This document shows positions 45,264 to 57,520 of a stretch of DNA of 64,000 nt, in pieces. Origin of the DNA: Hordeum vulgare subsp. vulgare (Eukaryota; Streptophyta; Magnoliopsida; Poales; Poaceae); assembly GCF_904849725.1 (NCBI RefSeq), contig NC_058523.1, forward strand, positions 112,160,189 to 112,224,188, given 5' to 3'. The position numbers and the translations under genes were made by a program. The notes under the pieces were generated by a model that saw nothing but the letters and a program-made list of their open reading frames with translations, made no database searches and was not told where the DNA came from. Within the stretch, counting starts at the first letter, position 1. Each line of letters starts with the position of its first letter.

Positions 45264-47476
45264 ATTTCTGACACCGTTGCCGGGGAGGATCAAGTCAAGA
45301 ATAGTCTCCCGTCAACGTGTCAATTTCTGGCACCGGGGATTATTCTAGGTGAATATAACGCCCAAGATGCGATCCTATCCTCAATTTGGCACGATGGCCT
45401 CGTCAGGGATAGAAGCGCATCTCGTCGTTTCACAAGAATGGATATTGTTACAAGTACATGTACTGAAAAGGAAAGATATATATATATATATATATAGAAT
45501 TGGCTTACACTCGCCACAAGCTACATCAGAGTCACATCAGTACAAAGCATAACAACACGAAGAAGAGCAGGGTCCGACTACGAATGAAAACAAACGAGAA
45601 AAGAAGAACGACGTCCACCCTTGCTATCCCAGGCTGCCGGCCTGGAACCTATCCTAGATCGATGAAGAAGAAGAAGAAGAAGCAACTCCAATGAACAATC
45701 AACGCGCTCGCGTCAAGTAACCTTTACCTGTACCTGCAACTGGTGTTGTAGTAATCTGTGAACCATAGGGGACTTAGCAATCTCATTTCCAAAGGTATCA
45801 AGACTAACAAAGCTTATTAGGCGAGGTAAGGTTAAGTGGTGAGGTTGCAGCAGTGGCTAAGCATATATTTGGTTGCTAAACTTACGAGTACAAGAAATAA
45901 GAGGGGGATGATCGACGTATAACGGACGTGGACTACTAATGATCAAATGAATGATTCTAAACACCTACTTACGTCAGACATAATCCCACCGTGTCCTCGA
46001 TCGGAGAAGGAACTCACGAAAGAGACAGTCACGGTTATGCACTCAGTTGGCATATTTTAATTAAGTTAACTTCAAGTTATCTAGAACCAGTGTTAAACAA
46101 AGTTTCCACATTGCCACATAACTGCGGGCACGACTTTCCGAAAAATTTAACCCTGCAGGGGTGCCCCAACTAATCCATCACAAATTACCACAAGCCGCAT
46201 AGAAATCCTCGATCACGAAGCTCGCGATCTCGTCGGACTCTTTAGTGGAAAACCTCAACTCTGAGATTATCCAAAGCATCACCGGAACCCCGATGCACAA
46301 GATATCTCGTCAAAGGTAAAACTAATCCAGCAAGGCAGCCCGGCGTGTCGACGATCACGATAGGAGTCGGGTATCTCGTTCTCAAGACATGTCGGATGAG
46401 CGACGTGTACGGTGGCCTGATAGAAATCTCCCAAGTTGCCCTGGGTTGGCCCTGCACAATGCTCTGTTTTGGACCAGCACCATCAGCACTGGCCCTCCCT
46501 GTATTATGTAGAATTACTCCTTGGGTAGCGCTAACTCCCTATGCACTCAGTATTAACAGAATTATTATGTTGGGCAAAGGTAGTACCAATGTTGGGCCTT
46601 GTCAGACCAGCTTTAATCTAAAATGAATTATCAAGGGCGTCCCCATAACAACCCCGATCGTGTTAGGAGCGCTCAATTATGGAACATAACACCGGTAGCC
46701 GAAAACTAAGGGGGCGAAGGGGGAACAAAACACCAGGCTAGAAAGGCCGAGCCTTCTACCTTTTACCAAGTATATAGGTGCATTAAATTAAAGTAGCATT
46801 TAATAGGGTGATATAACAAGGAACCCATGTGATCACATGGAAGCAATTGCATCTGCAACTAGCAATGCTAACACATGGTAAAGCAAGTGGTAACATAGCC
46901 AATCAGTGGTTTGCTAGGTTGTGAACAGGTTGAAGGTTTTCATGGCAATGTTGAGAGGCTGATATTTAACATGTGGTAGGCAACGAGACATAACGACAGA
47001 AATGATAATACTAGCATGGCAATGATAGTAATGGTATCTAGGGAAATGGTCATCTTGCCTGAGATCCTGCTTGGAAGAAGAACGACTCCGTGAAGCAGAC
47101 GAACCGATGTAGTCGAACGGATCCTCACAATCCGACACGCTTGCGGAACTCTAGTGAGACGAAGGAAACCGGAAACAAGAATCAACACACGAAATTCACC
47201 ACACGATGCACATCATATATGATGTATGACCAGCTGAATATATGCAAGACATAGCATGACAATTCACACAATCAAACACTACACATTAAGTGAAGTTCAA
47301 TATGCAACGAGTTGCATATTGACGAAACTCCACATACAAATTATTTAGTTCTATCCCGAATAGGTACACGACAATATTCAATGTGGTTAAACATGGCAAG
47401 AGGTGAAGCGTAACTAAACTACCTATCTAGCCATTTTAAATGAGGTCGGAAATGACATATAGCATCTCCGAGATGA
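45264..47476. repeat. Tandem duplication, unit 2
   Basis: This is a second copy of the leader plus LTR end, which continues without a break into the rest of the complete family-B LTR. Small differences from unit 1 include an (AT)n expansion at 45478-45496 and a short deletion near 47476. Confidence 0.88.
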
Positions 47477-50172
47477 TTTACAATTCTGTCCAGATCTGAA
47501 CTAACACGTTTAATTAGTTGTTAAACATCAAAACAAATAGTTTCACGTGATTCTACGCATCGTTACAAGCAAATTACACACAGAGAACATTTCCAACGGA
47601 GCTACGGATCAGAAGATACGGACACCGCAAAATATGATGGCATGAATGCAATATGTGTGCAAATGGCAGTCACAAGCATTTCAAAACATACAACCAACAA
47701 GATCATATGAAACTACACGAGATTCTAAGCAAGTTCCATATAGGACACGATCAAAACGGAGCAACGGTTCAACAACTACGAGCAAAACAAGAAATCACTA
47801 CAATCTGCCAAAATCAGCCACATAGCATTTTCTACACCCCACAACTACGAGCTATATAATTCCAATATGCCCAACGAAGGCATGAGATGATAGAGGGCAA
47901 GAAGCACTACAACATACAACTAACAACAACTAGCATGGAAGCATGGATCACTAGGAAAATAAGTCACAAAATGGCTTCTCACACACAGTTTCAGACTTAA
48001 TGAAAATAATAGTTTATGAAACTGCAGTTTTCGATCTGAAGGCATATTGACAGCAGCAAAACCACAAGCTATAGGACTCTAAATGGCATGAAAATTCACA
48101 GCATGCTAGAGAATCCTAAAGTCTACAACTAACTCCATTGCACCAACCTCAAAAGAGCTACAGATCACCAAATAAACTCAAGACAAGACAACAACAAAAT
48201 ATAAAAGATTCTAGACTTAGAAATATTTCAGTATCTCTAAAACAACACTAGTTTCTAGCAACTTGAGAGCAAGTAAACCACACCTAAACATGGATTTCTA
48301 TGGCAACCAAAATTACCAGGGGCTAGACTAAACATCCAAGAACAAATCTCTAGTTGACAACTCCTTCATATCACGCACGGATTAAATCCCACAAAATAGA
48401 CAAGAGGGCAACATAGCAAAATATCACGCGAACTAACTTGCTCTAAAGCTAAAACTAAATACACAGTTAAATCCTATGTATTTTTCTACCCCGAAAACAT
48501 ATATAACATGAGGGGTTGCATAATAAAATCAACGCCACACATATATGCGAGAAAATGTCCTAAACATGGAATAATAACTAGCTACTAAACCCCAAATGCA
48601 AAAATACAACCAACTACTCTAAAATACATGGCAAAAAGGTTCCTAAAACATGAGCATTTAATCTACGGAGTTCTAGCAATCCGGACTCGCACGAAAATAA
48701 ATACGGGCAACTATCCTAATGAGACAGCACGCAAAACTAGGCATTAGGCACGTCAAACTACTTCGAACATTTATGCAAGTTGTAAATTCGTAATCTACGC
48801 GAAATTCTACACGAGATACATATCTAAATCATCGCGATCCGAAGCACGACTATTAAACTACGGGCGTTTGAAAATCTATGTATTTTCCTGGAATAAAAAT
48901 AATTCCGAAATTCCTAATTAATCTAACCGGGCCTAACAGTTGGGCGCAGGTAAGCTAAATGCCGCTCGGGCGCAACATAGGAAGGCCGGGGCTTACCTTC
49001 GCGGGCCGAGGCCCAAGTCGGCGGGGAGGAGGCCGAGGCCTGGAGAGGAGGCTGGGCCGGCTAGTGGCGCTGGAGGCAGGGGTGAACTGGGCCGGGGGCG
49101 CGCCTGGCGAGGCCCAGCTGGGGTCGCGGGGAGGCCGGTCGAGCGGCACGCCTCGTCTCCCTCCCGTGCTCCTCCCGAGCAGGAGGCACGGTGGCGGCAG
49201 GGGCAAGACCGGCGAGGCTCCGGCAGGGCTTGGGGGCGGAGAGACCCTTGCCCGGACCGGATCCGGCCGACGACGGGCGGCTGCGCACGCAGAGCGAGAG
49301 GCGGCAGCGGTTGCGCAGGCAGGAAGAGGCGGCGGCGGCTGCGCAGGCAGGGAGAGGCGGCGGCGGCCACCGGCGGGAGCGAAGGCGGGGCATGGCAATC
49401 CGACGACGACGGGAGCAGCACGGGGCTCGGGGAAGGAGAAATTTTTCCAAGAGGCGGTCTGGTCCGTCGGATCCTCGATCTGACGGTCCAGATCGTCCAG
49501 ATCGGGTCTGGAGGAGGAGGAGGAGAAAGTGGTGGTGGCTAGCACGGTATTCGAGGTGGAGAGGGTGGCTGTCCCAAAATGGATAGGAGGGAAGATTAAA
49601 TAAGAAAGGGGGTTAGGGTTACCCGAATCCACTTCTGATTTCGACCGCGGGATCGTGATCGGGCGGTCACGGACGCGGGAATGGAATAGAAGGGCTAGAC
49701 TGGCCGTGTGGAGTGGCTAGGTGGGGACGGGAGGGAAATGGTGCGGCGCGACAACATGATTTAAAACACCGAAACACGTCCGACGATAGACCGAATACGG
49801 TGCCGCTACGGTCGATCGTTCGGGTACCAGACGGACTCCGATTGCGACGAAATTCGACAGGCGGCCTACCTATATTAAAATAAGACCACACGTCAAATTC
49901 CAACCCAATCAGAGAAAGTTTTCAACACACTTTTAAAAACAAGGACTTGATGATGCCGCGGGCGCGTGCGTGTGTGGTCGGGCTCAGAACGGACAACGAC
50001 GAGAACCGACAACTAACAACGGATGCAAGTTTTTGAAAACTGGCGGGAACAGAATGCCTATGCAATGCGGATGATGTGCATGATGCGATGATGATGCAAC
50101 AAATAAAAATAATCACACGATGGAAATGGAATAAAGGGGAATCTTCTGGAACGTCGGCATCGGGCTATCACA
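45354..50172 (-). mobile_element. Giant solo LTR (family B), 4.8 kb, gypsy-type
   Basis: The unit runs from TATAACGCCC to GGCTATCACA. Flanks are GTGAA (45349-45353) and ATGAA (50173-50177), a 5-bp target duplication with one mismatch. The left tip TATAAC is a mutated TGTAAC. A GC-rich leader-like region with a TATTTAA-type element (49590-49610, minus strand) lies on the right, so it reads on the minus strand, starting TGTGATAGCCCG at 50172. Frames in the GC-rich part (48940-49632) overlap in all phases and are not credible genes. Other copies are at 1-2164 and 43141-45260. Confidence 0.82.
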
Positions 50173-50335
50173 ATGAAGCTCATCCAAGTAAGTGTCGCAA
50201 ACTCATCTCTTGCATTTACTTTTTTGCCTCTCGTTTTCCTCTCCCCCACTTCTGAAAAACAAAAATTTACAAAAATATTGCCTTTTTCGTTCGCCCTTTT
50301 CTCTTGGTTGCTTTCTGTTCGCTTGTCTGCCTACT

Positions 50336-50971
50336 AAGACCTGTGTGGCCCAACCAAGGGATTTTGATGCTTACTATGCGAGGTTGGAACAGATTGAAAC
50401 TAGTGTTAAAGGCTTCGTGTCTACACAATTTGATTATAACAGTTACTTCCATAGGGAACGGAAGGAGCAAAATTCTTTTTTGGCTTTTATAAATAAAGAG
50501 GTTGATGATATGGCCAAAGAATTCCTTGCGCTAAATTCTCAGTTTGCTCGTCTTGAAAAATTGGTAGGACAGATTTCTGATAAACAGGCTACCTTAGTCA
50601 ATAAAATGGCTGCTAAACCTGAAATTTGTGATGAGAATCACGAAGATCTTAAAGTGCTTGGTGTGACTCCCATTGAATCTTTGTTTTCTAGTGACAAAAC
50701 TAATGATGATGGGGCTGGATATGAATCCACTTTGGTTGAAAAATGCCCCAATGATTCGGAGTCCATCTATCTTGATGCTAAAAGCATTGAAAGTGGAGTA
50801 GAAGATATCAAAACTTTGAGTAGTAATGAAATTACTACTTTGGATTTCAAGGAATTCAATTATGATAGTTGCTCTTTGATTGAATGCATTTCCTTGATGC
50901 AATCCATGCTAAACTCTCCGCACGCTTATAGCCAAAACAAGGCCTTATCGATCATATCGTCGATGCTATGA
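50336..50971 (+). pseudogene. Gag-like frame of the non-autonomous Athila-like element
   Basis: The recognisable part starts near QPRDFDAYYARLEQIE and continues with a probable coiled coil (FLALNSQFARLEKLVGQ) and an acidic, Ser-rich tail, to SLIECISLMQSMLNSPH. It has no capsid fold that I recognise and no zinc knuckle; it occupies the gag position. A frameshift at about 50945 separates it from the protease, whose upstream reading (LIDHIVDAMIKSLEE) begins in the next frame. The upstream ATG at 50192 gives a hydrophobic leader that is probably not native. Confidence 0.6.
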
Positions 50972-51486
50972 TAAAATCTCTTGAAGAGATACTTGAGTTG
51001 GAAGTTTCTATTCCTAGAAAGCTTCATGATGAGTGGCAACCTACTATCAAAATCAAAATCAAAAATTATGAATGCAATTCTTTGTGTGATTTGGGTGCTG
51101 GTGTTTCCGCGATTCTAAAGTCTCTATGTGATGTTCTAGGCTTTAATGAGATTGAGGAGTGCTATCTTAATCTGCATCTTGCGGATTCTACTTTCAATAA
51201 ACCCATGGGAAGGATCAATGATGTTCTTATTATTGCAAATAGGAACTATGTACCCGTGGATTTCATTGTGCTTGATATTGATTGCAATCCTACATGCCCT
51301 ATCATTCTTGGTAGACCTTTCCTAAGGACTATTGGTGCTATCATCGATATGAAGGAAGGGGATATTAGGTTTCAATTTCCTTTAAAGAAGGGCATGGAGC
51401 ATTTTCCTAGAAACAAAATAAGATTGCCTTATGAATCCATGATGAGGGCTACTTATGGTTTGAGCACCAAAGACGACGATACGTGA
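50944..51486 (+). pseudogene. Retropepsin domain of the non-autonomous Athila-like element
   Basis: The frame reads IKSLEEILELEVSIPRKLHD, then the active site SLCDLGAGVSAI (about 51082-51117), in which DLGAG replaces DTG, and the C-terminal CPIILGRPFLRTIGAIIDM (about 51298-51354). It ends with FPLKKGMEHFPRNK and a stop at 51484-51486. This is an aspartic protease close to that of the Athila element at 5170 (DLGSSAS, FGRPFL). No RT follows: the next 2.6 kb are noncoding. The DLGA core still looks intact, but the upstream frameshift argues against function. Confidence 0.8.
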
Positions 51487-54163
51487 TTCTATTGCCTTAT
51501 GCCTAGCTAAGGGCGGTAAACAATAGCGCTTGTTGGGAGGCAACCCAATGAATTTATCTTTTCTTTCTGTTTTGTTGCGTCCACACCATCATAATTCTGT
51601 TATGATTGTGGTTTTTGTGTTTCTTTTTGCGTTTGAGCCAAGCAAAAGCTTTATGACTAGTTTGGTGTTGGTTGTTTGATCCTGCTGGAAAAAGACAGAA
51701 ACTTTTCGCTCACGAAAGTATTTTTCATTTTTATCCAGAAACATAGTTTGAGTTGATTCTTTTTACTGCTGGTTTATCTGCCTTTTTCCCAGGCTGTCGT
51801 AATTTTTCAAAACATTTGAGGTACCAGAAGTATACGAAGTATACAGATTGCTACAGACTGGTCTGTTTTTGACAGATTCTGTTTTTGTTGTGTTGGTTGC
51901 TTGTTTTGATGAAACTATGGATAGTATCGGGGGGGGGGCGTACTAGCCATGGAAAAGTGAGAATACAGTAATCTAACACCAATATAAATATAAATCAAGA
52001 TTACTACAGTATCTCAAGAGGTGGTAGTTTGTTTTCTTGTGCTAATGATATCACGAGTTTCTGTTTAAGTTTTGTGTTGTGAAGTTTTCAAGTTTTGTGT
52101 GATGTTCTCGTGGACAAAGGGATAAAGAGTGGAAAGAGTTCAAGCTTGGGGATGCCCAAGGCATCCCAAGACAAATTCAAGGACACCAAAAAGCCTAAGC
52201 TTGGGGATGCCCCGGGAAGGCATCCCCTCTTTCGTCTTCAATCCATCGGTAACATTACTTGGAGCTATATTTTTATTCACCACATGATATGTGTTTTTCT
52301 TGGAGCGTCTTGTATCGTAGGAGTATTTTATTTTTGTTGTGTCACAAGCATCCTTGCTGCACACCTTTTGAGAGAGACTTGGACACATCGTGAATTTGCT
52401 AGAATACTCATTGTGCTTCACTTATATCTTTTGAGCTAGACAATTTTGCTCTTTGTGCTTCACTTAGATATTCTAGAGCACGACGGTGGGTAACTTGGTA
52501 GTTGTATTGTGCTATGAAAGTAGTCCCAAAGGTGATAGGTACCCAAAGAGGATACAATAAAACTTCCATCTTCATGTGCATTGAGTAGAAAGAGAAGTTT
52601 GATTCCTCTCAATTAGTTTTGAGACGTGGATTTGGTAATATTAAGAGTTATGTTAGTATGGTGTTCTGAATCTAGAAATACTTGTGTTGAAGTTAGTGAT
52701 TCCCGTAACATGCATGTATGGTGAACTTCTATGTTAGGAAGTCGGAGCATAATTTATCTATTGATTGTCATCCTTTGTGTTGCGGTCGGGATCGCGTGAT
52801 GGTTAACACCTAACAACCCTTTCCAAAGGAGTATGCGTTTAGCACTTTGTTTCGATTACTAATAAAAACTTTCGCAACAAGTATGTGAGTTCTTCATGAC
52901 TAATGTGAGTCCATGGTATAGATGCACTTTCACCTTCCACCATTGCTAGCCTCTCTAGTACCACGCAATTTTCTCCGGTGCACAAACCCACCATATGCCT
53001 TCCTCGAAACAGCCACCATACCTACCTACTATGGCATTTTGATAGCCATTCCGAGATATATTGCCATGCAACTCCCACCGTTCTGTCTCATGACTTGTGC
53101 CATCACTCTCATATTGCCATTGCATGATCGTAAGATAGCTAGCGAGATGTTTCAACGTCATACGCCAAGCTAGATCGTTGCACATCCCGGTACACTGCCG
53201 GAGGCATTTCCTATAGAGTCATCATCATTCTAAGCTTTGAGCTGTGAGTAAACAAAAGTGTGATGATCATCATTATTAGATCATTGTCCCATGTGAGGAA
53301 AAAAAGAGGCCAAAGTTGCCCACAATAAAAAAAGGGAAGAGAAAAAAAAGAGGCCAAAGAGCCCAAACAAAAAAAGAGAAAAAGAGAGAAGGGACAATGC
53401 TACTATCTCTTTCCACACTTGTGCTTCAAAATATGTTCTTCATGATTGAGAGCCTCTCGTTTTGTCACCACCATATGCTAGTGGGAATCTTCATTATATA
53501 ACTTGTCTTGTATATTCCAATGATGGGCTTCCTCAAAATTGCCCTAGGTCTTCGTGAGCAAGCAAGTTGGATGCACACCCACTAGTTCTCCTTTTGAGCT
53601 TTCACATACTTATAGCTCTAGTGCATCCTTTGTATGGCAATCCCTACTCATTCACATTGATATATATTAATGGGCATCTCCATAGTCCTTTGATACGCTG
53701 AGTCAATGTGACAATCTCCTCCTTTTTGTCTCACAACCTCCACCACACTCTATTCCACCATAGTGCTATATCCATGGCTCACGCTCATGTATTGCGTGAG
53801 AGTTGAAAAGGGTTTGAGAAAGTAAGAGTGCGAAAACAATTACTTGGCCAATACCGGGGTTGTGCATGATTTAAATTAGTTGTGTGGGGATGATGGAGCA
53901 TAGCCAGACTATATGATTTTGTAGGCATAACTTTCTTTGGCCTTGTTATTTCGAAAGTTCATGATTACCTTGCTAGTTTGCTTGAAGTACTATTGTTTTC
54001 AGGTCAATAGAAAACTATTGTTTTGAATCTTACGGATCTGAGCATTCATGTCACATGAAAGAAGTTACAAAGGACAACTATACTGGGTAGCATTCCACAT
54101 CAAAAATTCAGTCTTTATCACTTCCCTACTCGAGAACGAGCACGTGTTAAGCTTGGGCATGCT
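51487..54163 (+). other. 3' noncoding region of the Athila-like element
   Basis: There are no credible genes. It contains two adjacent hairpins (52143-52170 and 52203-52227) and a purine-rich tract with a 17-bp repeat (AAAAAAAGAGGCCAAAG at about 53298 and 53345). The block around 52920-53200 is related to 55498-55740. It ends with CCTACTCGAGAACGAGCA and TTAAGCTTGGGCATGCT, the polypurine-tract side of the 3' LTR. Confidence 0.65.
52143..52227. repeat. Double hairpin built on the AAGCTTGGGGATGCC motif
   Basis: CTTGGGGATGCC and GGCATCCCAAG (52145-52170) pair with one bulged G. GGGGATGCC and GGCATCCCC (52203-52211 and 52219-52227) pair perfectly around a 7-base loop. The motif resembles the sequence just before LTRs at 54148 and 56091. 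Confidence 0.8.
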
Positions 54164-55497
54164 TCATACGTCTCCAACGTATCTATAATTTTTTATGGTT
54201 CCATGCTATTATCTTGTCAAACTTTGGATGTTTTGTATGCCTTTTATATCTTTTTTGGTACTAACTTATTAACTCAGTGCCAAGTGCCGGTTCCTGTTTT
54301 TTCCGTGTTTTTGACCCTTTTCAGAGGAGAATTTTAAACAGTGTCCAAACGGAATAAAACTTCCGAAAAGATTTTTTCCGGAACAAAAGATACACACGAG
54401 ACGTGAGAACCAAGGCAGAGGCCACCAGGGGAGGCCACAAGCCCCCTAGGCGAGGCCAGGGGGGCCCACGCCTAGCAGGCTTGTGGGCCCCGTGTGGCTC
54501 GTCTGCCCTACCTCTCCCGCCTATAAATTACCGAAAAATCCCAAACTGTGCGAGAGATCCATGAAAATACTTTTTCGTCGCAGCAAGCTTCTGTCTCTGC
54601 AAGATCCCATCTGGGGCACGTTCTGGTGCCGTGCCGGAGGGTGGATTCGGATACGGAGGGCCTCTTCATCAACACCATGGCCTCTCCGATGATGCGTGAG
54701 TAGTTCACCATAGACCTTCGGGTCCATAACTAGTAGCTAGATGGCTTCTTCTCTCTCTTGGATCTTCAATACAAAGTTCTCCATGATCTTCATGGAGATC
54801 TATCCGATGTAATCTTCTTTTGCGGTGTGTTTTTCTAGATCCGATGAATTGTGGATTTATGAACAAATTATCTATGAATCTTATTTGAGTTTCTTCTGAT
54901 CTCTTATATGCATGATTTCATATCCTTGTAATTCTCTTCGAGTTGTGGGTTTTGTTTGGCCAACTTGATCTATGATTCTTGCAATGGGAGAAGTGCTTGG
55001 TTTTGTGTTCATACCGTGCAGTGACCTCACCCAGTGACAGAAGGGGTAGCGAGGCACGCATCATGTTGTTGCCATCAAGGGTAAAAAGATGGGGTTTACA
55101 TCATTGGTTTGAGTTTATCCTTCTACATCATGTCATCTTGGTTAAGGCGTAACTCTGTTCGTCATGAACTCAATACACTAGATGCATGCTCGATAGCGGT
55201 CGATGTGTGGAGTAATAGTAGTAGATGCAGAAGTATCGGTCTACTTGTCTCGGACGTGATGCCTATATGTATGATCATTGCCTTAGATATCGTCATGACT
55301 TTGCGCGGTTCTACCAATTGCTCGACAGTAATTTGTTCACCCACCGTAATATTTGCTATTTTGAGAGAAGCCTCTAGTGAACACTATGGCCCCCGGGTCT
55401 ACTTCACATCATATTTTCAGCCTTACTCTTTTACTTCGTTGCACTTTCCGCCTTTAGATCTCACTTTGCAATCAATCTTGAAGGGATTGACAACCGA
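54164..55497 (+). repeat. 3' LTR of the Athila-like element, truncated
   Basis: This matches 41538-42868 and stops at GGATTGACAACC, where the 5' LTR continues for about 175 more bases. The start is TCATACG rather than TGATACG. It is joined to the 3' interior of another Athila-like element. Confidence 0.87.
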
Positions 55498-56102
55498 AAC
55501 ACATATTTTGCTAGCCTCTTCGGTACCGTGCATTGCCCTTTCTCACCTTGAGAGTTGGTGCAAAATTCGCCGGTACATCCAAACCCTTGGCATGATATGC
55601 TCTCTCATACATAAGCCTCATTATATCTTTCCTCAAAACAGCCACCATACCTACCTATTAAGGCATTTCCATAGACTTTCCGAGATACATTGCCATGCAA
55701 CATCCACCATCTCATGACTTGATATTCATGTCATACATGCTTTTGCTTGATCGAGGAGCCGCATGCTAGTTGGGCCTTGCCCTTATATTTGCTACATGAC
55801 GCGCTAGTTTCATTGCATATCCTGCTACACTGGAGATGTCAACCCATCTCCCACTTCTTGCACGCAAACACCATTTGGAGACATTCGAGTCACGGACAGC
55901 GAGAGCTCTTGCACCTTTATGTTCTTACTTTGCTAAACTCAATACTAGATATAGACTCTTGCTTGTTATTATCTTGACTTGAATTGCATATCTTACTTGC
56001 TTTACTTTGAAGTTCTTATATGTGTGTTAGAATGTCACCACAGAAATTATTGTGTTATCATTTACCTACTCGAGGACGAGCAGGAATTAAGCTTGGGGAT
56101 GT
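55498..56102 (+). mobile_element. 3' interior of a second Athila-like element
   Basis: The block around 55510-55720 is similar to 52940-53150 (GCTAGCCTCTTCGGTACC, CAAAACAGCCACCATACC). It ends with CCTACTCGAGGACGAGCAGG and TTAAGCTTGGGGATGT before an LTR start, a polypurine-tract context like that at 54130-54163. Noncoding. Confidence 0.7.
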
Positions 56103-57011
56103 TGATACGTCCCAAACGTATCTATAATTTCTGCTTGTTCCATGATCTTTTGGGTGACATTGTTATATGTTTTGCTACACTTTTATATTTTTTAACACGT
56201 ATTTGGACTAACTTACTAACTCAGTGCACCCAGTGCCAGTTTCTGTCTACTGATGTATTTTTTGCAGGGGCTTTTACCCAATTTTTTGGAGCCCCAAAAA
56301 TCCCGAGAAAAATATATAAAAATCAGCGTAACGGAAGCTTCCAGATCACCGAAGATGGAACAGATGGGGGCCAGGGCCTGCCCAGGTGACCTCCCGGAGC
56401 GGCCTGGCCGCTGGCCGTAGGCTGCCTGGGTCCCACCTCTTTTGACACCCTGCTTTGGCCTATATTTACTCCTCCGAGAGGAAACCCTTCCACAACTTCT
56501 AGAATCGCGAATTTCTCCATTGTTCCGCCGCCGCAGCGCTTTCGAGATTGCGAGCGCTAGGAGACCTCTTCCCGACACCCTGCCGGAGGGAGGATTGACC
56601 TCTGGGAGCTTCTCCACCGCCATGGACGCTTCCCAGACGTGCCGTGAGTAGTCCTCCTTGGACCATGAGTCCATGACCAGTGGCTATGTGATGTATTCTC
56701 TCCAATCTTGTGCTTCCATGATTAGCCCTTGTGAGCTGCCCTACATGATCAGGGCATCTATCTAATTCTCTTGCTATTTCTATTCTTGGTCTGTTGGGAT
56801 CCGATGGATTATGAGATTATGTTCAGATTGTTATGAGTTATATATTTGATTATCCTTTTATATTATGTTCCTTAGTGTTTCATGCTAGTTCTCCGTTGCT
56901 CTTTATTGCTTTGGCCAAGTAGTAGATTGTAACTCCAAGAGGGAGCGTTATGCATGATTGTGGGTTCATACCCCCTGATGTCTAGCTTGAGTGACAAAAC
57001 ATTATACTAGG
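56103..57011 (+). repeat. 3' LTR of the second Athila-like element, truncated
   Basis: It begins TGATACGTCCCAAACGTATC and has the same layout as the other Athila LTRs (CCAGGTGACCTCCCGG, GCCGGAGGGAGGATTG, CATGAGTCCATGACC) but is a different family. It stops at 57011, where an inverted gypsy LTR begins. Confidence 0.7.
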
Positions 57012-57520
57012 TGTCGTGGTTTTGTCACGGCAGATATCCTCGTGAAAGGACTTAGTATTGGAGCCATCGCACTTTGGTGGCGACTCAAAGGGGTTGAACG
57101 GGAGAGAGACGGCGATTTACCCAGGTTCGGCCCCTCGTGAGGAGGTAAAGGCCTACGTCCTGCTTTGAGTTGTATTGATGGAGTTTTGATTACAAGGAGG
57201 GCGTAACTCGCCAGACCTAGCACTCGATGATTTCTAACCTGTCCTCTTCTCCCCTAGGACTCGCCTTTATATACAGGTCAAGTCCTTAGGGTTTACAAGG
57301 GTCCTTTCCTTTACACAAATCGTGACTCTTGCGATCTCTAAGTCGCCGCCCTTCCGAAGCATGGAGACCTTCTTTATTATGGACTCCTTCCGAAAGCCAT
57401 AAACCGCCATACTACTCTCGGCTTTACCAGACCAAGGCCCAAACTACATTTTAGATGAGTCGCCAGCTTTGGTGACCCGGCCCAACTAGGGCGGGTTATC
57501 AACAGATAATATCCCCAACA
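57012..57520 (-). repeat. 3' LTR of a minus-strand gypsy element
   Basis: On the minus strand it runs TGTTGGGGATATTATC to ACAAAACCACGACA, the same ends as the LTR at 40980-41528. The preceding minus-strand sequence CTGGGGCCTAA (57521-57531) is a plausible polypurine tract, which marks this as a 3' LTR. Confidence 0.6.

Larger units (their letters stand above)
41538..55497 (+). mobile_element. Non-autonomous Athila-like gypsy element, split by a solo LTR
   Basis: The 5' LTR (41538-43045) and truncated 3' LTR (54164-55497) are clearly the same sequence, starting T(G/C)ATACGTCTCCAACGTATC. Between them are a tRNA-Asp primer site, a gag-like frame, a protease and a 2.6-kb noncoding tail, but no RT, RNase H or integrase. 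This is the layout of non-autonomous Athila-like families that depend on a relative. It is interrupted by the 4.8-kb LTR (45354-50172) and a tandem duplication. The 3' LTR ends early, so no target duplication can be scored. Confidence 0.82.

Noticed and set aside
48940..49632. Overlapping long frames (200, 225, 174, 142 aa) on both strands
   Set aside because: They lie in the GC-rich part of a giant LTR, overlap in several phases, have low-complexity Arg/Gly/Ala/Pro composition and no domain. High GC removes stops by chance.
50192..50330. Hydrophobic N-terminus MSQTHLLHLLFCLSF as a signal peptide
   Set aside because: It is leader sequence just upstream of the gag-like frame; the recognisable frame begins near 50340, and a signal peptide has no place in gag.
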